Origin: Prochlorococcus marinus CUG1438
GTDB lineage: Bacteria; Cyanobacteriota; Cyanobacteriia; PCC-6307; Cyanobiaceae
Length of the DNA: 64,000 nucleotides
NCBI GenBank assembly: GCA_017644325.1
Contig: JAEPLS010000001.1
Span: 186,001 to 250,000 of the forward strand
Direction of reading: 5' to 3'
Below are positions 17,386 to 27,828 of this stretch, one piece after another (the stretch's first letter is position 1; each line of letters begins with the position of its first letter). The position numbers were made by a program, and so were the translations under genes. Under the pieces are notes generated by a model, which saw nothing but the letters and a program-made list of their open reading frames with translations, made no database searches and had not been told where the DNA came from.

Positions 17386-17703
17386 ATGACCAACTCTGAT
17401 TACCTTTTAAAAGCTGCCATCAAGAAAGTAACCGAAAAATTAAACGAGATATTGGTTGAAAAAATTGAAGAAGCAACAAATATAGCTCAAGATGCTCCAG
17501 AAATTCTCAAAAAAGAATTTGACAGCTTGAAAGAATCCATAATCGAAGAAGCCTCAAGAATGGAGAACGCCGAAAATATTCAAGAAAATGAGTCCACAAA
17601 TACCTATCAAGATTCCAAAATAAAAAAAGCATTAAATGAAATTGAAGGTATTAATAAGCAAATTGATGTCTTAAATAAAGCCATAAATAATCAAATTAAA
17701 TGA
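17386..17703 (+). CDS. Coiled-coil protein of unknown function, 105 aa
   Basis: A highly charged protein (Lys, Glu, Asn rich) with almost no aromatic residues and long predicted helices at about 5-55 and 74-105, suggesting a coiled coil. It has no signal peptide, membrane segment or Cys. Its stop codon overlaps the start of the UbiB-family kinase in an ATGA junction (17700-17703), so translation of the two is coupled, and a shared role (for example a partner of the kinase) is plausible but unproven. I do not recognise a family. Confidence 0.7.
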   Translation: MTNSDYLLKAAIKKVTEKLNEILVEKIEEATNIAQDAPEILKKEFDSLKESIIEEASRMENAENIQENESTNTYQDSKIKKALNEIEGINKQIDVLNKAINNQIK

Positions 17704-19367
17704 TTAATCACATTCTTCATCATCGTTTAAAAAAATTTAAAAGGGCCTTTCTGATTTGGATAACTCTTATTTCGCTTTTAATAAATTTGTGGATAGATAA
17801 TATTAGATTTACAATTTTACAAACTAAGAGCGATGAAAAAAGTAGGGTCCAAATTAAAAGAGCTAGGTGGTTTACTAATCAATTAATAAAACTTGGTTCA
17901 GCATTTATTAAAATTGGACAATTATTATCAGCGAGACCTGATTTAATTCCTAATACCTGGATACAGGAATTATCTAAATTGCAGGATCAAGTTCCTAATT
18001 TTTCATTTGCGAAAGTTGAAGAAACTATAAGAAATGAACTAGGGTTAAAGTTTAATGAAATAGATCAAATAATATATGAACCGGTTGGATCAGCATCACT
18101 AGCTCAAGTTCATAGGGCGACCTTAAAAGATGGAAAGAAAGTAGTATTTAAAGTTCAAAGACCCAATTTAAAAGAATTGTTTATTATCGATTTGGGTATT
18201 ATGCAGCAGATAGCGGGATTGTTGCAGAAAAACAAGAATTGGAGTCGAGGTAGAAACTGGGTTGAGATTGCTAAAGAGTGTAGGAAAGTTCTAATGAAGG
18301 AGCTTGATTTTAATTGTGAAGCACAATATGCAGCAAGATTTAGACAGCAATTTCTTGATGATAAAAATATTGAAGTTCCTGAAGTTATTTGGGATATGAG
18401 TAGCGAAAAAGTGCTTTGTTTAAGTTATCTAGAAGGAACAAAAATAAGCGATTTAGAAAAACTAAAAACACAAGAAATTGATTTACCGGTGATTGCAGAA
18501 ATAGGAGCCATCAGCTATTTAAAACAACTAGTAAATTATGGTTTTTTTCATGCAGACCCTCATCCGGGGAATCTAGCAGTATCAAATGAGGGTAAATTGA
18601 TTTTTTATGATTTTGGAATGATGGGAAATATTTCAAATAATCTTCAAACAAGATTAGAGGGGATGGTTAAGGCTGCTGCTTTAAGAGACGCCTCATCACT
18701 TGTTAGTCAATTACAACAAGCCGGGCTAATTTCAAAAGATATTGATGTTGGGCCTGTCAGAAGATTAGTCAGATTGATGCTTAAAGAAGCATTAACTCCA
18801 CCATTTAGTCCCAATATTATTGAAAAATTATCTGGAGATCTTTACGAACTTGTTTATGAAACACCATTTCAACTACCAGTAGATTTAATCTTTGTGATGA
18901 GAGCATTATCAACTTTTGAAGGAGTTGGTAGAATGCTTGATCCAGGGTTTAACCTTGTATCAGTTACCAAGCCTTATTTAATAGAACTCATGACTTCAAA
19001 TAATCAAACTCCCAATGATTTAATTAATCAATTTGGAAGGCAAGTTGGTGAACTTGGATCTAAAGCGGTTGGAATTCCCAAAAGAATTGATGAAAGTTTA
19101 GAAAGATTGGAGCAGGGGGATTTACAATTGCAAATAAGAATGGGAGAGTCTGATAGGCAATTCAAAAAAATGTTTACTGCTCAAAAAACTTTAGGCCATT
19201 CAATTCTTATAGGAAGCTTATCAATTGCATCCGCTTTACTTGTAACCAATAAACAAAATAATTTTGCATTGTTGCCACTTTTTTTTGCACTACCAATAAG
19301 TATTGATTGGATAAAATGCCAATTAAGTATGAGAAAAGGCTCACGTCTAGAAAAACTTAAGCGCTAA
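17700..19367 (+). CDS. UbiB/ABC1 (AarF) family atypical kinase
   Basis: The 555-aa protein has the family hallmark KIGQ (71-74) followed by SARPDLIP, the Ala-rich loop segment PVGSASLAQVHRA, a catalytic-type HADPHPGNL and metal-binding DFGMMG, and a hydrophobic helix near the C-terminus (about 512-535). UbiB/ADCK members act in prenylquinone metabolism as ATPases or kinases; cyanobacterial and plastid ABC1K proteins affect plastoquinone and tocopherol. The precise substrate is unknown. Its start overlaps the preceding coiled-coil gene by 4 bp. It converges with eno, with 5 bp between the stop codons. Confidence 0.9.
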   Translation: MINHILHHRLKKFKRAFLIWITLISLLINLWIDNIRFTILQTKSDEKSRVQIKRARWFTNQLIKLGSAFIKIGQLLSARPDLIPNTWIQELSKLQDQVPNFSFAKVEETIRNELGLKFNEIDQIIYEPVGSASLAQVHRATLKDGKKVVFKVQRPNLKELFIIDLGIMQQIAGLLQKNKNWSRGRNWVEIAKECRKVLMKELDFNCEAQYAARFRQQFLDDKNIEVPEVIWDMSSEKVLCLSYLEGTKISDLEKLKTQEIDLPVIAEIGAISYLKQLVNYGFFHADPHPGNLAVSNEGKLIFYDFGMMGNISNNLQTRLEGMVKAAALRDASSLVSQLQQAGLISKDIDVGPVRRLVRLMLKEALTPPFSPNIIEKLSGDLYELVYETPFQLPVDLIFVMRALSTFEGVGRMLDPGFNLVSVTKPYLIELMTSNNQTPNDLINQFGRQVGELGSKAVGIPKRIDESLERLEQGDLQLQIRMGESDRQFKKMFTAQKTLGHSILIGSLSIASALLVTNKQNNFALLPLFFALPISIDWIKCQLSMRKGSRLEKLKR

Positions 19368-19372
19368 AAAAA

Positions 19373-20668
<1,296 letters not shown>

Positions 20669-20706
20669 TTAATTATTACTATTTAAATCCTATTAATTGC
20701 TGAACT

Positions 20707-20743
20707 ATTTGGCTAATATCTGAAATATATATGTTAACCAAAT
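20707..20743. repeat. Imperfect inverted repeat in the eno-clpB2 spacer
   Basis: ATTTGGcTAA (20707-20716) faces TTAaCCAAAT (20734-20743), nine of ten positions pairing, with a 17-nt AT-rich centre. It lies 42-78 bp upstream of eno. A second inverted pair, CTGAAAT (20720-20726) with ATTTCAG (20755-20761), interlocks with it. An operator or mutually exclusive RNA stems in the eno leader are both possible. Confidence 0.35.
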
Positions 20744-20926
20744 AAAATTTTTTGATTTCAGAACAACTTAGATATGATTTAAGGATTTATTAATCCTAAA
20801 CTCTTGATGAGCCCTTTCATAAATATATTTGTAAATTTCATCTTACAATTTGAAAATTATAGGATGATTATTAATGCAGATCCTATTTAGAATATCAATT
20901 GATAATCAACTATAGTTTTATAGTTT

Positions 20927-23683
20927 ATGAGAGAAACCCTTACATCCAGTCCTGAACTATTTAGCGATATAAGTTGGAATCTTCTCCTATTAGGAGAAGA
21001 AACGGCAAAAAAATGGGATCATAGCGAATTCAATATCGAACACATAATTCATACATTGTTTTCATCAAGTGAATTCTTTGCTTTCATTGAAAAATTATCA
21101 ATAGACCAAGATACAGTTTTAGATATAACAGAGGATTTTTTAGAAGAGACACCAACGAATGAATCAGAAATTTTCACTATCGGAGAAGATTTAGAAATTT
21201 TATTGGATAATGCAAATCAGATTAAAATTCAATGGGGATCAAGGTTAATAGAAATCCCGCATTTACTAATTGCTTTAGGAAGAGATTTAAGAATTGGCAA
21301 TTATGTTTTTCAAGAAGGAAATCTTTCAATGGAGAAATTAGAGGAAGAATTAAAGTCTTTCCCAAATATTAATCAATCCCAAGATTCTGTTGATTATGAG
21401 AACGTAATTCAGATAAATAATCAATCTAATTTTGAATTAAACAAAGAGAGTTTAGTCAAAGAGGAAAAATCAGAAAAAGCTATTGTTCCTTTAACTAAAA
21501 GTGAACTTCAAATTAAAACCAAAAAACAAGTTGAAAAAGATGAAAATGTTCTTTTAATTTATGGAAAAGATTTAACAGAGTCAGCTAAAAAAGGTTTACT
21601 AGATCCTGTGATTGGAAGAGAAAATGAAATTAATAATTTAATGAGAATACTCTGCAGAAGGAACAAAAATAATCCCATTCTTATAGGCAATCCTGGAGTA
21701 GGTAAAACCTCAATTGCGAAATTACTTGCACAATTAATTGTAGATAAAAAAGTTCCTGATTCTTTAAAAGACTTTAAAATTATTTCACTTGACTTAGGTG
21801 CATTAGTCTCTGGAACAAAATTTAGGGGGCAACTAGAAGAACGACTAAGCTTAATACTCCAGGAATTAAAAGATCCAAGTCAAGGAATGATTTTATTTAT
21901 TGATGAAATTCACTCAATTTTGAGTTCTGATAGATCTACTGTTGATATTAGTAATATTTTAAAACCTTTGCTAGCTGAAGGGGAACTTAAATGTATAGGC
22001 ACAACAACACCTGAAAAATTTCGTGAAACAATCGAAAAAGATCAAGCATTAAATAATTGCTTTCAAAAAATAGCCGTTAATGAACCTTCGGTAGAATTGA
22101 GCGCAAAAATACTGCATGGAATCAAAAAGAAATATGAACTACACCATGGCATAAGAATTTCTGAAGAAGCTGTTAAATATTCCGCAAAATTAGCCGACAG
22201 ATACATCAGCGATAAATGTCTTCCTGATAAAGCAATAGATTTAATTGATGAAGCAGCTGCACAATTAAGAATAAATTCTAATAAAAAACCTCAAATAATC
22301 CTCCAACATGAAAATAAAATTAAATCTATTGATGAAAAACTGAATAATCTAGAAACCGAAAATATCGAAGAAAAAGAGAAACTAATAAACATGAGGCAAC
22401 AATCAGAGGAAAAACTGAATGTTCTTTTCGATAATTGGAATTATTTGCGTGGGGAAATGGAACAATTGACAATTTTGATGAAAGAAGAAGATAAGCTAAC
22501 TAAAAAAATTAATAAAATATCAAATGGTGAGATTCCAAATGACTTTGATTTTGTAGAAAAGCTTGAAGGTGAGTTACATGAAATAGAGCATGAAATACAA
22601 AAAATTGAAGGGGACTTTAAAAAAATCAAGAAAAATAGAAATTTCCCATTTCAATATCAAGTTGAACCTGATGATATTGCTGATGTTATCTCAAAAATTA
22701 CAGGTATTCCAATATCAAAAGTAGTTTCAAATGAACGTAAGAAATTAGTTAATTTAGAAACCGAATTAGGTCAAAAAGTAATTGGGCAAGAACACGCCAT
22801 AGAATCTGTTTCTGCTGCAATCAGGAGGGCCCGCGTTGGCATGAAAAATCCAAAAAGACCAATTGGGTCTTTTTTATTTATGGGCCCTACAGGTGTTGGT
22901 AAAACAGAATTAGCAAAATCTCTTGCATCAGCTTTATTTGATGAAGAAGAGGCACTATTAAGATTGGATATGAGTGAGTTTATGGAGAAAAATGCAGTAG
23001 CAAGACTTTTGGGAGCTCCTCCTGGTTATGTTGGCTATGAAGAGGGTGGTCAATTAACTGAAGCCGTACGACGCAAACCTTATTCAGTAATACTGCTTGA
23101 TGAGATAGAAAAAGCTCATACAGAAGTATTTAATATCCTTTTACAAGTTTTAGATGAAGGAAGATTAACTGACTCTCAAGGAAGAACCGTGGACTTTAAA
23201 AATACTGTAATCATTATGACAAGTAATCTAGCTGGTGAAGTAATACTAGAATTTTCCCAAAAGATATCTACAAGTCAGGATAATTTAGAAAAAGTTGAAG
23301 AAAATCTAAAAAATTCAATCAATAACACATTATCTTCAATTTTTAGACCAGAATTTTTGAATAGAATTGATGAAGTAGTAAAGTTTGATCCTTTATCCAT
23401 TGATGAACTTCAAAAAATAATTATTCTACAAACAGAAGATTTAAAAAACCTGCTTCTTGAACAAAAAATAAATATCGCTATAGACAAAAAGGTAATCAAT
23501 AAAATTGCAAACGATTCTTACGAGCCTAAATATGGCGCTAGGCCACTTAGCAGAGAACTTAGAAGACAAATAGAAAATCCTTTAGCTGCAAAATTGTTAG
23601 AGGACAACTTTAAAAACAAAAAAAATATCACAATTAAACTTAATCCCGCTAAAAAGGATGAGATTGTTTTCAAACCTAGCTGA
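20927..23683 (+). CDS. clpB2: ClpB-type disaggregase (ClpB2-like Hsp100)
   Basis: A 918-aa class I Clp ATPase with two AAA modules: Walker A GNPGVGKT at 254-261 and GPTGVGKT at 653-660. Between them, about residues 445-600, is a long coiled-coil middle domain of ClpB size. There is no IGF/IGL loop for ClpP docking after the second module's pore region, so it should act as a disaggregase, not a protease partner. The N-terminal domain is poorly conserved and a Lys/Glu-rich linker spans about 145-205. This fits the ClpB2 lineage of cyanobacteria, reported as constitutive and essential rather than heat-shock-induced. secE follows 61 bp downstream. Confidence 0.9.
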   Translation: MRETLTSSPELFSDISWNLLLLGEETAKKWDHSEFNIEHIIHTLFSSSEFFAFIEKLSIDQDTVLDITEDFLEETPTNESEIFTIGEDLEILLDNANQIKIQWGSRLIEIPHLLIALGRDLRIGNYVFQEGNLSMEKLEEELKSFPNINQSQDSVDYENVIQINNQSNFELNKESLVKEEKSEKAIVPLTKSELQIKTKKQVEKDENVLLIYGKDLTESAKKGLLDPVIGRENEINNLMRILCRRNKNNPILIGNPGVGKTSIAKLLAQLIVDKKVPDSLKDFKIISLDLGALVSGTKFRGQLEERLSLILQELKDPSQGMILFIDEIHSILSSDRSTVDISNILKPLLAEGELKCIGTTTPEKFRETIEKDQALNNCFQKIAVNEPSVELSAKILHGIKKKYELHHGIRISEEAVKYSAKLADRYISDKCLPDKAIDLIDEAAAQLRINSNKKPQIILQHENKIKSIDEKLNNLETENIEEKEKLINMRQQSEEKLNVLFDNWNYLRGEMEQLTILMKEEDKLTKKINKISNGEIPNDFDFVEKLEGELHEIEHEIQKIEGDFKKIKKNRNFPFQYQVEPDDIADVISKITGIPISKVVSNERKKLVNLETELGQKVIGQEHAIESVSAAIRRARVGMKNPKRPIGSFLFMGPTGVGKTELAKSLASALFDEEEALLRLDMSEFMEKNAVARLLGAPPGYVGYEEGGQLTEAVRRKPYSVILLDEIEKAHTEVFNILLQVLDEGRLTDSQGRTVDFKNTVIIMTSNLAGEVILEFSQKISTSQDNLEKVEENLKNSINNTLSSIFRPEFLNRIDEVVKFDPLSIDELQKIIILQTEDLKNLLLEQKINIAIDKKVINKIANDSYEPKYGARPLSRELRRQIENPLAAKLLEDNFKNKKNITIKLNPAKKDEIVFKPS

Positions 23684-23744
23684 GGAGTAAATCAATAAGC
23701 TAAAATAAAACTAAAGCGTAAAGCTTAATTTCAAAAAAAATTTT

Positions 23745-23987
23745 GTGACAAGTCCTATTACTAATAAAGAACCTCTTAAAAAGGATTCTCCTGAATTTGA
23801 AGAGCCTAAAAAAAAGAATAATTTTTTTAGATCTACATACGATGAGCTTAAACTTGTCGTGTGGCCTAACAAACAACAACTTTTTAGCGAATCAGTAGCA
23901 GTTATAATTATGGTATCGTTTTCTGCTGCAGCCATTGCTTCTGTTAGCAGATTCTATGGATGGGCAGCCTCGCAAATTTTTGGTTGA
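23745..23987 (+). CDS. secE: SecE preprotein translocase subunit
   Basis: An 80-aa protein with an acidic/lysine-rich N-terminus, the cytoplasmic amphipathic helix FRSTYDELKLVVWPNKQQL (28-46) that marks SecE, and one membrane span near 48-66. SecE clamps the SecY channel in plasma and thylakoid membranes. The start is GTG at 23745. It heads the secE-nusG-rplK-rplA-rplJ-rplL block, an order kept widely in bacteria, which confirms the call of this small protein. Confidence 0.95.
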   Translation: MTSPITNKEPLKKDSPEFEEPKKKNNFFRSTYDELKLVVWPNKQQLFSESVAVIIMVSFSAAAIASVSRFYGWAASQIFG

Positions 23988-24036
23988 ATTATCCCCCGAA
24001 TATCCATTAATAAATCTTAATTAAGCTTCCAGAAAA

Positions 24037-24648
24037 ATGAGTAATGAATTAACTACAAACCTTGCTTCTTCAAAAGCAAATACTAGCATCGCAAGATGGT
24101 ATGCAGTTCAAGTAGCATCAAGCTGTGAAAAAAAAGTAAAAGCGACTCTTGAGCAAAGATCAGTAACTTTAGGTGTTAATAATAGAATCATTGAAATTGA
24201 AATTCCCCAAACTCCAGGAATTAAATTAAAAAAAGATGGAAGCAGACAAACTACTGAAGAAAAAGTTTTCCCAGGTTATGTCCTCGTAAGAATGATTTTG
24301 GATGAAGATACAATGATGGCTGTTAAAAGTACTCCAAATGTAATTAACTTTGTAGGCGCTGAAGACGGTAGAGGTAGCGGAAGGTCACGAGGTCATATCA
24401 AACCACGACCTTTATCAAGACAAGAAGTTAATAGAATATTTAAGCGCGCATCAGAGAAAAAAGCTGTAATCAAGTTAGATATTGAAGAAAAAGATAGAAT
24501 CATAGTAACTAGTGGTCCATTCAAGGATTTCCAGGGAGAAGTTATAGAAGTTTCCGGGGAAAGAAATAAATTAAAAGCATTACTTTCAATATTTGGGCGC
24601 GAGACTCCTGTAGAATTAGAATTCTCCCAAATCAATAAACAAAATTAA
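24037..24648 (+). CDS. nusG: Transcription termination/antitermination factor NusG
   Basis: 203 aa, with the NGN domain beginning ARWYAVQVASSCEKKVKATLE near residue 19, the motif EEKVFPGYVLVRM near 74-86, and a C-terminal KOW domain (VTSGPFKDFQGEV near 155-170). NusG binds RNA polymerase and couples it to ribosomes or Rho. A basic insert GSGRSRGHIKPR sits between the domains. It lies between secE and rplK in the conserved order. Confidence 0.97.
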   Translation: MSNELTTNLASSKANTSIARWYAVQVASSCEKKVKATLEQRSVTLGVNNRIIEIEIPQTPGIKLKKDGSRQTTEEKVFPGYVLVRMILDEDTMMAVKSTPNVINFVGAEDGRGSGRSRGHIKPRPLSRQEVNRIFKRASEKKAVIKLDIEEKDRIIVTSGPFKDFQGEVIEVSGERNKLKALLSIFGRETPVELEFSQINKQN

Positions 24649-24714
24649 TTTCAAATTGTTCTTGTTTATCGAGTAAAATTATGACTCTTTACTTCAGCTT
24701 AAATTTTTAAACTA

Positions 24715-25140
24715 ATGGCAAAAAAAATTGTTGCAGTTATCAAGCTCGCTTTACAAGCAGGCAAAGCAAATCCTGCTCCTCCTGTAGGGCCAGCTTTAGG
24801 ACAACATGGTGTCAATATCATGGCATTTTGCAAAGAATACAACGCAAGGACACAAGATAAAGCAGGTTTTGTAATCCCCGTTGAGATTTCTGTTTTTGAG
24901 GATAGAAGCTTTACTTTTATTACAAAAACACCTCCCGCTTCCGTTTTAATAACGAAAGCAGCTGGCATAGAGAAAGGATCAGGTGAATCTGCAAAAGGCT
25001 CTGTTGGGAATATAAGTAAAGCTCAACTAGAAGAAATAGCCAAAACTAAGCTTCCTGATCTAAACTGTTCTAGTGTTGAATCAGCAATGAAAGTGATTGA
25101 GGGTACCGCTCGTAATATGGGCGTATCTATTACTGATTGA
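24715..25140 (+). CDS. rplK: 50S ribosomal protein L11
   Basis: 141 aa, normal length. The N-terminal domain has the proline-rich hinge [17 protein letters not shown] (about 20-36) and the C-terminal rRNA-binding domain ends in [11 protein letters not shown]11 forms the GTPase-associated centre with 23S rRNA and is needed for RelA-type stringent sensing. It is followed after 66 bp by rplA. L11 and L1 genes are paired as usual. Confidence 0.98.
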   Translation: MAKKIVAVIKLALQAGKANPAPPVGPALGQHGVNIMAFCKEYNARTQDKAGFVIPVEISVFEDRSFTFITKTPPASVLITKAAGIEKGSGESAKGSVGNISKAQLEEIAKTKLPDLNCSSVESAMKVIEGTARNMGVSITD

Positions 25141-25206
25141 GTTCAAGACAAAATTACTTACCGTTTAGGGGAGGTTAGTTAATAACCGTTGGCACCCAAA
25201 ATTACT

Positions 25207-25914
25207 ATGAAAAAACTATCAAAAAGAATGGCGACTCTATCAACCAAGATAGAAGATCGCATTTACGCTCCACTCGAAGCTCTTAGTCTTATCAAAGAAA
25301 ATGCGAATGCAAAATTTGATGAAACTATTGAAGCGCATATACGTTTAGGGATTGATCCAAAATATACCGATCAACAATTAAGAACCACTGTTGCATTACC
25401 GCATGGTACTGGCCAAAGCATCAAAATTGCAGTGATCACAAGCGGTGAGAATGTATCAAAAGCAAAGGATGCTGGTGCAGATTTATTTGGTGAAGAAGAT
25501 CTTGTGGAAAGCATAAACAAAGGAAATATGGAGTTCGATCTACTTATTGCAACTCCAGATATGATGCCAAAGGTTGCAAAATTAGGTCGAGTTTTAGGAC
25601 CTAGAGGTTTAATGCCTAATCCTAAAGCTGGGACAGTAACTAATGATATTGCTAATGCGATAAAAGAATTCAAAGCTGGTAAGCTCGAATTTAGAGCAGA
25701 TAAAGCGGGTATTGTTCATGTCCGTTTTGGAAAAGCAAGCTTCACAAAAGAGGCTTTATTTGACAACTTAAAGACCTTACAAGAATCAATAGATAAAAAT
25801 AAACCAAGTGGAGCCAAAGGAAAGTATTGGAAAACATTTTATGTGACTTCAACTATGGGACCTTCTGTTCAAGTTGATATAAATGCCATCCAAGATTACC
25901 AACCTGAAGGTTAA
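25207..25914 (+). CDS. rplA: 50S ribosomal protein L1
   Basis: 235 aa from the ATG at 25207 (MKKLSKRM). The hallmark [16 protein letters not shown] lies near residues 127-142. L1 forms the mobile stalk at the E site and often represses its own operon. An in-frame TTG at 25189 would add six residues (MAPKIT); a GGGGAGG at 25168-25174 lies 14 bp before that TTG and 32 bp before the ATG, so the start is not settled. I prefer the ATG because L1 proteins usually begin close to the KLSKR motif. Confidence 0.95.
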   Translation: MKKLSKRMATLSTKIEDRIYAPLEALSLIKENANAKFDETIEAHIRLGIDPKYTDQQLRTTVALPHGTGQSIKIAVITSGENVSKAKDAGADLFGEEDLVESINKGNMEFDLLIATPDMMPKVAKLGRVLGPRGLMPNPKAGTVTNDIANAIKEFKAGKLEFRADKAGIVHVRFGKASFTKEALFDNLKTLQESIDKNKPSGAKGKYWKTFYVTSTMGPSVQVDINAIQDYQPEG

Positions 25915-25957
25915 CCCTTTGTAGTATAATTTAAATTGCAATAATACGGCCAAAGAA

Positions 25958-26098
25958 AGTAGGTTTATTTAGTTATTCTAAATTTTTAATTCCTACCGAG
26001 GACTCGTCTTAAATTATTTCTTTTTGGATCTAATAAAAGCGGCCTCTTTAAAGGACTTTGCCGCATTTCCTGCTCTCCCTAAATTACGATCCAAAAAA
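25958..26098 (+). promoter_or_regulatory. Ribosomal protein L10 leader (autoregulatory RNA)
   Basis: The 189-bp gap before rplJ contains the nested pairing expected of an L10 leader. GTAGG (25959-25963) pairs with CCTAC (25992-25996). GCGGC (26039-26043) pairs with GCCGC (26060-26064). A perfect 10-bp long-range stem, TTTTTGGATC (26021-26030) with GATCCAAAAA (26088-26097), ends six bases before the rplJ ATG. By family knowledge the L10(L12)4 complex binds such leaders to repress rplJL translation. A TATAAT at 25925-25930 could be an internal promoter, but it lacks a good -35. Confidence 0.75.
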
Positions 26099-26103
26099 CA
26101 ACA

Positions 26104-26631
26104 ATGGGCCGAACACTAGAGAATAAGCAACAAATCGTTACTGAGATTAAATCTCTATTAAACGACTCGGAAATGGCTGTAGTTCTTGACTATAAAGGTT
26201 TAACCATCAAAGAGATGTCAGATTTGCGATCTAGATTGCAAACAACAAATGGCATTTGCAAAGTTACCAAAAATTCATTAATGCGTAAAGCTATTGATGG
26301 AGATAGTAATTGGAATGATCTTGAATCTTTACTGACCGGAACCAATGCTTTTGTCTTAATTAAAGAAGATGTTGGTGGTGCTGTAAAAGCGATCCAATCT
26401 TTTCAAAAAGACACCAAAAAATCCGAAACCAAAGGAGCTTTATTTGAAGGTAGACTTCTTAGCAATTCTGAAATAAAAGAAATTGCAAGTCTTCCATCCA
26501 AAGAAGTATTGATGGCAAAAATTGCTGGCGCTCTAAATGGCGTCGCAACAAAAATTGCGATCTCTATTAATGAAGTGCCTTCTGGACTTGCTAGATCACT
26601 TAAACAACATTCTGAAAAATCAGAATCTTAA
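26104..26631 (+). CDS. rplJ: 50S ribosomal protein L10
   Basis: 175 aa with the typical N-terminal L10 domain ([14 protein letters not shown], then [13 protein letters not shown] near 56-68) and a C-terminal helix for docking L7/L12 dimers. It anchors the stalk at the base of the factor-binding site. It is translated together with rplL, 28 bp downstream, under the leader described above. No clear Shine-Dalgarno site is free because the last leader stem ends six bases upstream. Confidence 0.98.
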   Translation: MGRTLENKQQIVTEIKSLLNDSEMAVVLDYKGLTIKEMSDLRSRLQTTNGICKVTKNSLMRKAIDGDSNWNDLESLLTGTNAFVLIKEDVGGAVKAIQSFQKDTKKSETKGALFEGRLLSNSEIKEIASLPSKEVLMAKIAGALNGVATKIAISINEVPSGLARSLKQHSEKSES

Positions 26632-26659
26632 ATTCAAACCCTAATTAACTTTTAAGAAA

Positions 26660-27055
26660 ATGTCCGCAAAAACTGAAGAAATTCTTGAATCATTAAAATC
26701 TCTATCACTTTTAGAAGCATCTGAGCTTGTAAAGCAAATTGAAGAGGTTTTTGGTGTATCTGCTGCAGCTTCTGCAGGTGTAGTAATGGCAGCTCCAGGA
26801 GCAGCTGGCGGTGACGCAGATGGTGGTGCTTCTGAAGAAAAAACTGAATTTGATGTAGTTCTCGAAAGCTTTGATGCTGCTGCAAAAATCAAAGTCCTTA
26901 AGGTTGTAAGAAATGCAACTGGTCTAGGTCTTGGCGATGCAAAAGCACTTGTTGAATCTGCACCAAAAACAGTAAAAGAAGGAATTGCTAAAGCAGATGC
27001 TGAATCTTTAAAGAAAGAGATTGAAGAAGCTGGCGGTAAAGCTACACTTAAGTAA
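26660..27055 (+). CDS. rplL: 50S ribosomal protein L7/L12
   Basis: 131 aa: an N-terminal dimerisation domain ([20 protein letters not shown]), an Ala/Gly-rich hinge (about 38-58), and a C-terminal factor-binding domain with [20 protein letters not shown] and the terminal GKATLK. It recruits translational GTPases. Codons are less AT-biased than in neighbours, in keeping with high expression. A hairpin follows 15 bp after the stop. Confidence 0.98.
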   Translation: MSAKTEEILESLKSLSLLEASELVKQIEEVFGVSAAASAGVVMAAPGAAGGDADGGASEEKTEFDVVLESFDAAAKIKVLKVVRNATGLGLGDAKALVESAPKTVKEGIAKADAESLKKEIEEAGGKATLK

Positions 27056-27069
27056 GAGTACATTTTTTC

Positions 27070-27094
27070 AAGCCGATAACCTTAATATCGGCTT
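27070..27094 (+). terminator. Hairpin between rplL and rnhA, weak terminator or processing site
   Basis: AAGCCGATA (27070-27078) pairs with TATCGGCTT (27086-27094) over a 7-nt loop, a perfect 9-bp stem just before the rnhA start. It is followed by CAAAAATT rather than a T-run, so full intrinsic termination is doubtful; attenuation or stabilisation of the ribosomal mRNA 3' end is as likely. Confidence 0.5.
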
Positions 27095-27102
27095 CAAAAA
27101 TT

Positions 27103-27822
27103 ATGGATAGTGATAGTATTGCGATTGAAGCCGCAACGGATGGAGCTTGCAGTGGTAATCCAGGCCCAGGTGGTTGGGGCGGTTTAATAGTTTTTGACGA
27201 TAACAGCGAATTAGAAATCGGTGGTTCCGAGCAAAATACTACTAATAATAGAATGGAACTCACTGCGGCTATTAAAACTCTTGAGAAATTAAAAACCTAC
27301 CAATTAAAAGAGAACTTTAAACTAAGAACTGATAGTAAATATGTCATAGAAGGTTATACAAAATGGATTATTAATTGGAAGAGAAATGGATGGAAAACAA
27401 GTTCAGGAAAACCAGTTCAGAATCTTGATCTATGGCAAAAAATTGATCAATTAAGAATTAATGGCCTAATAATGGAATATGTTAAAGGTCATAGCGGGGA
27501 TAAACAAAATGATAGGGTTGATAAAATTGCAACTAATTACAGCAAAGGTATATCTATAGAAAATAACTTAAAAAAAACAGAATCCTTTGTTGATTTTTTT
27601 GAAAAAAATGCACCTATAGAAATTCAAGAATTATTTTCCCGTAATGAATTAATTAAAAAATTTGCAGAAAAAAAGTACCTTTTAAGTTCACCTGAACTAG
27701 ACACATTATTAGGTGAAGAAAACCACTTAAAGATAAAACAATATTCACTTTTTGAATGGCGTAATTGGAGATTGATTCCTAAAGATAAAAAATATTGGAT
27801 AATAGAAAAAAGAGAAGCCTAA
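27103..27822 (+). CDS. rnhA: Ribonuclease HI with C-terminal extension
   Basis: The N-terminal ~150 residues are RNase HI, with catalytic residues D13, E52 (NNRMELTA), D77 (RTDSKYV), H130 (KGHSGDKQND) and D140. It cleaves the RNA of RNA-DNA hybrids, such as replication primers and R-loops. Unlike the 155-aa E. coli enzyme it has about 90 more residues, ending FEWRNWRLIPKDKKYWIIEK, which I cannot assign. The start follows the rplL hairpin by 8 bp, and pyrD begins 6 bp after the stop. Confidence 0.93.
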   Translation: MDSDSIAIEAATDGACSGNPGPGGWGGLIVFDDNSELEIGGSEQNTTNNRMELTAAIKTLEKLKTYQLKENFKLRTDSKYVIEGYTKWIINWKRNGWKTSSGKPVQNLDLWQKIDQLRINGLIMEYVKGHSGDKQNDRVDKIATNYSKGISIENNLKKTESFVDFFEKNAPIEIQELFSRNELIKKFAEKKYLLSSPELDTLLGEENHLKIKQYSLFEWRNWRLIPKDKKYWIIEKREA

Positions 27823-27828
27823 TTTTTT

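Noticed and set aside
20873-20914. 13-aa reading frame (MQILFRISIDNQL) just before clpB2
   Set aside because: Too short to judge; no strong Shine-Dalgarno spacing and no sign of an attenuator.
26641-27063. Ala/Ser-rich minus-strand frame opposite rplL
   Set aside because: It is the complement of the Ala/Gly-rich hinge of L7/L12; low complexity with no own signals.
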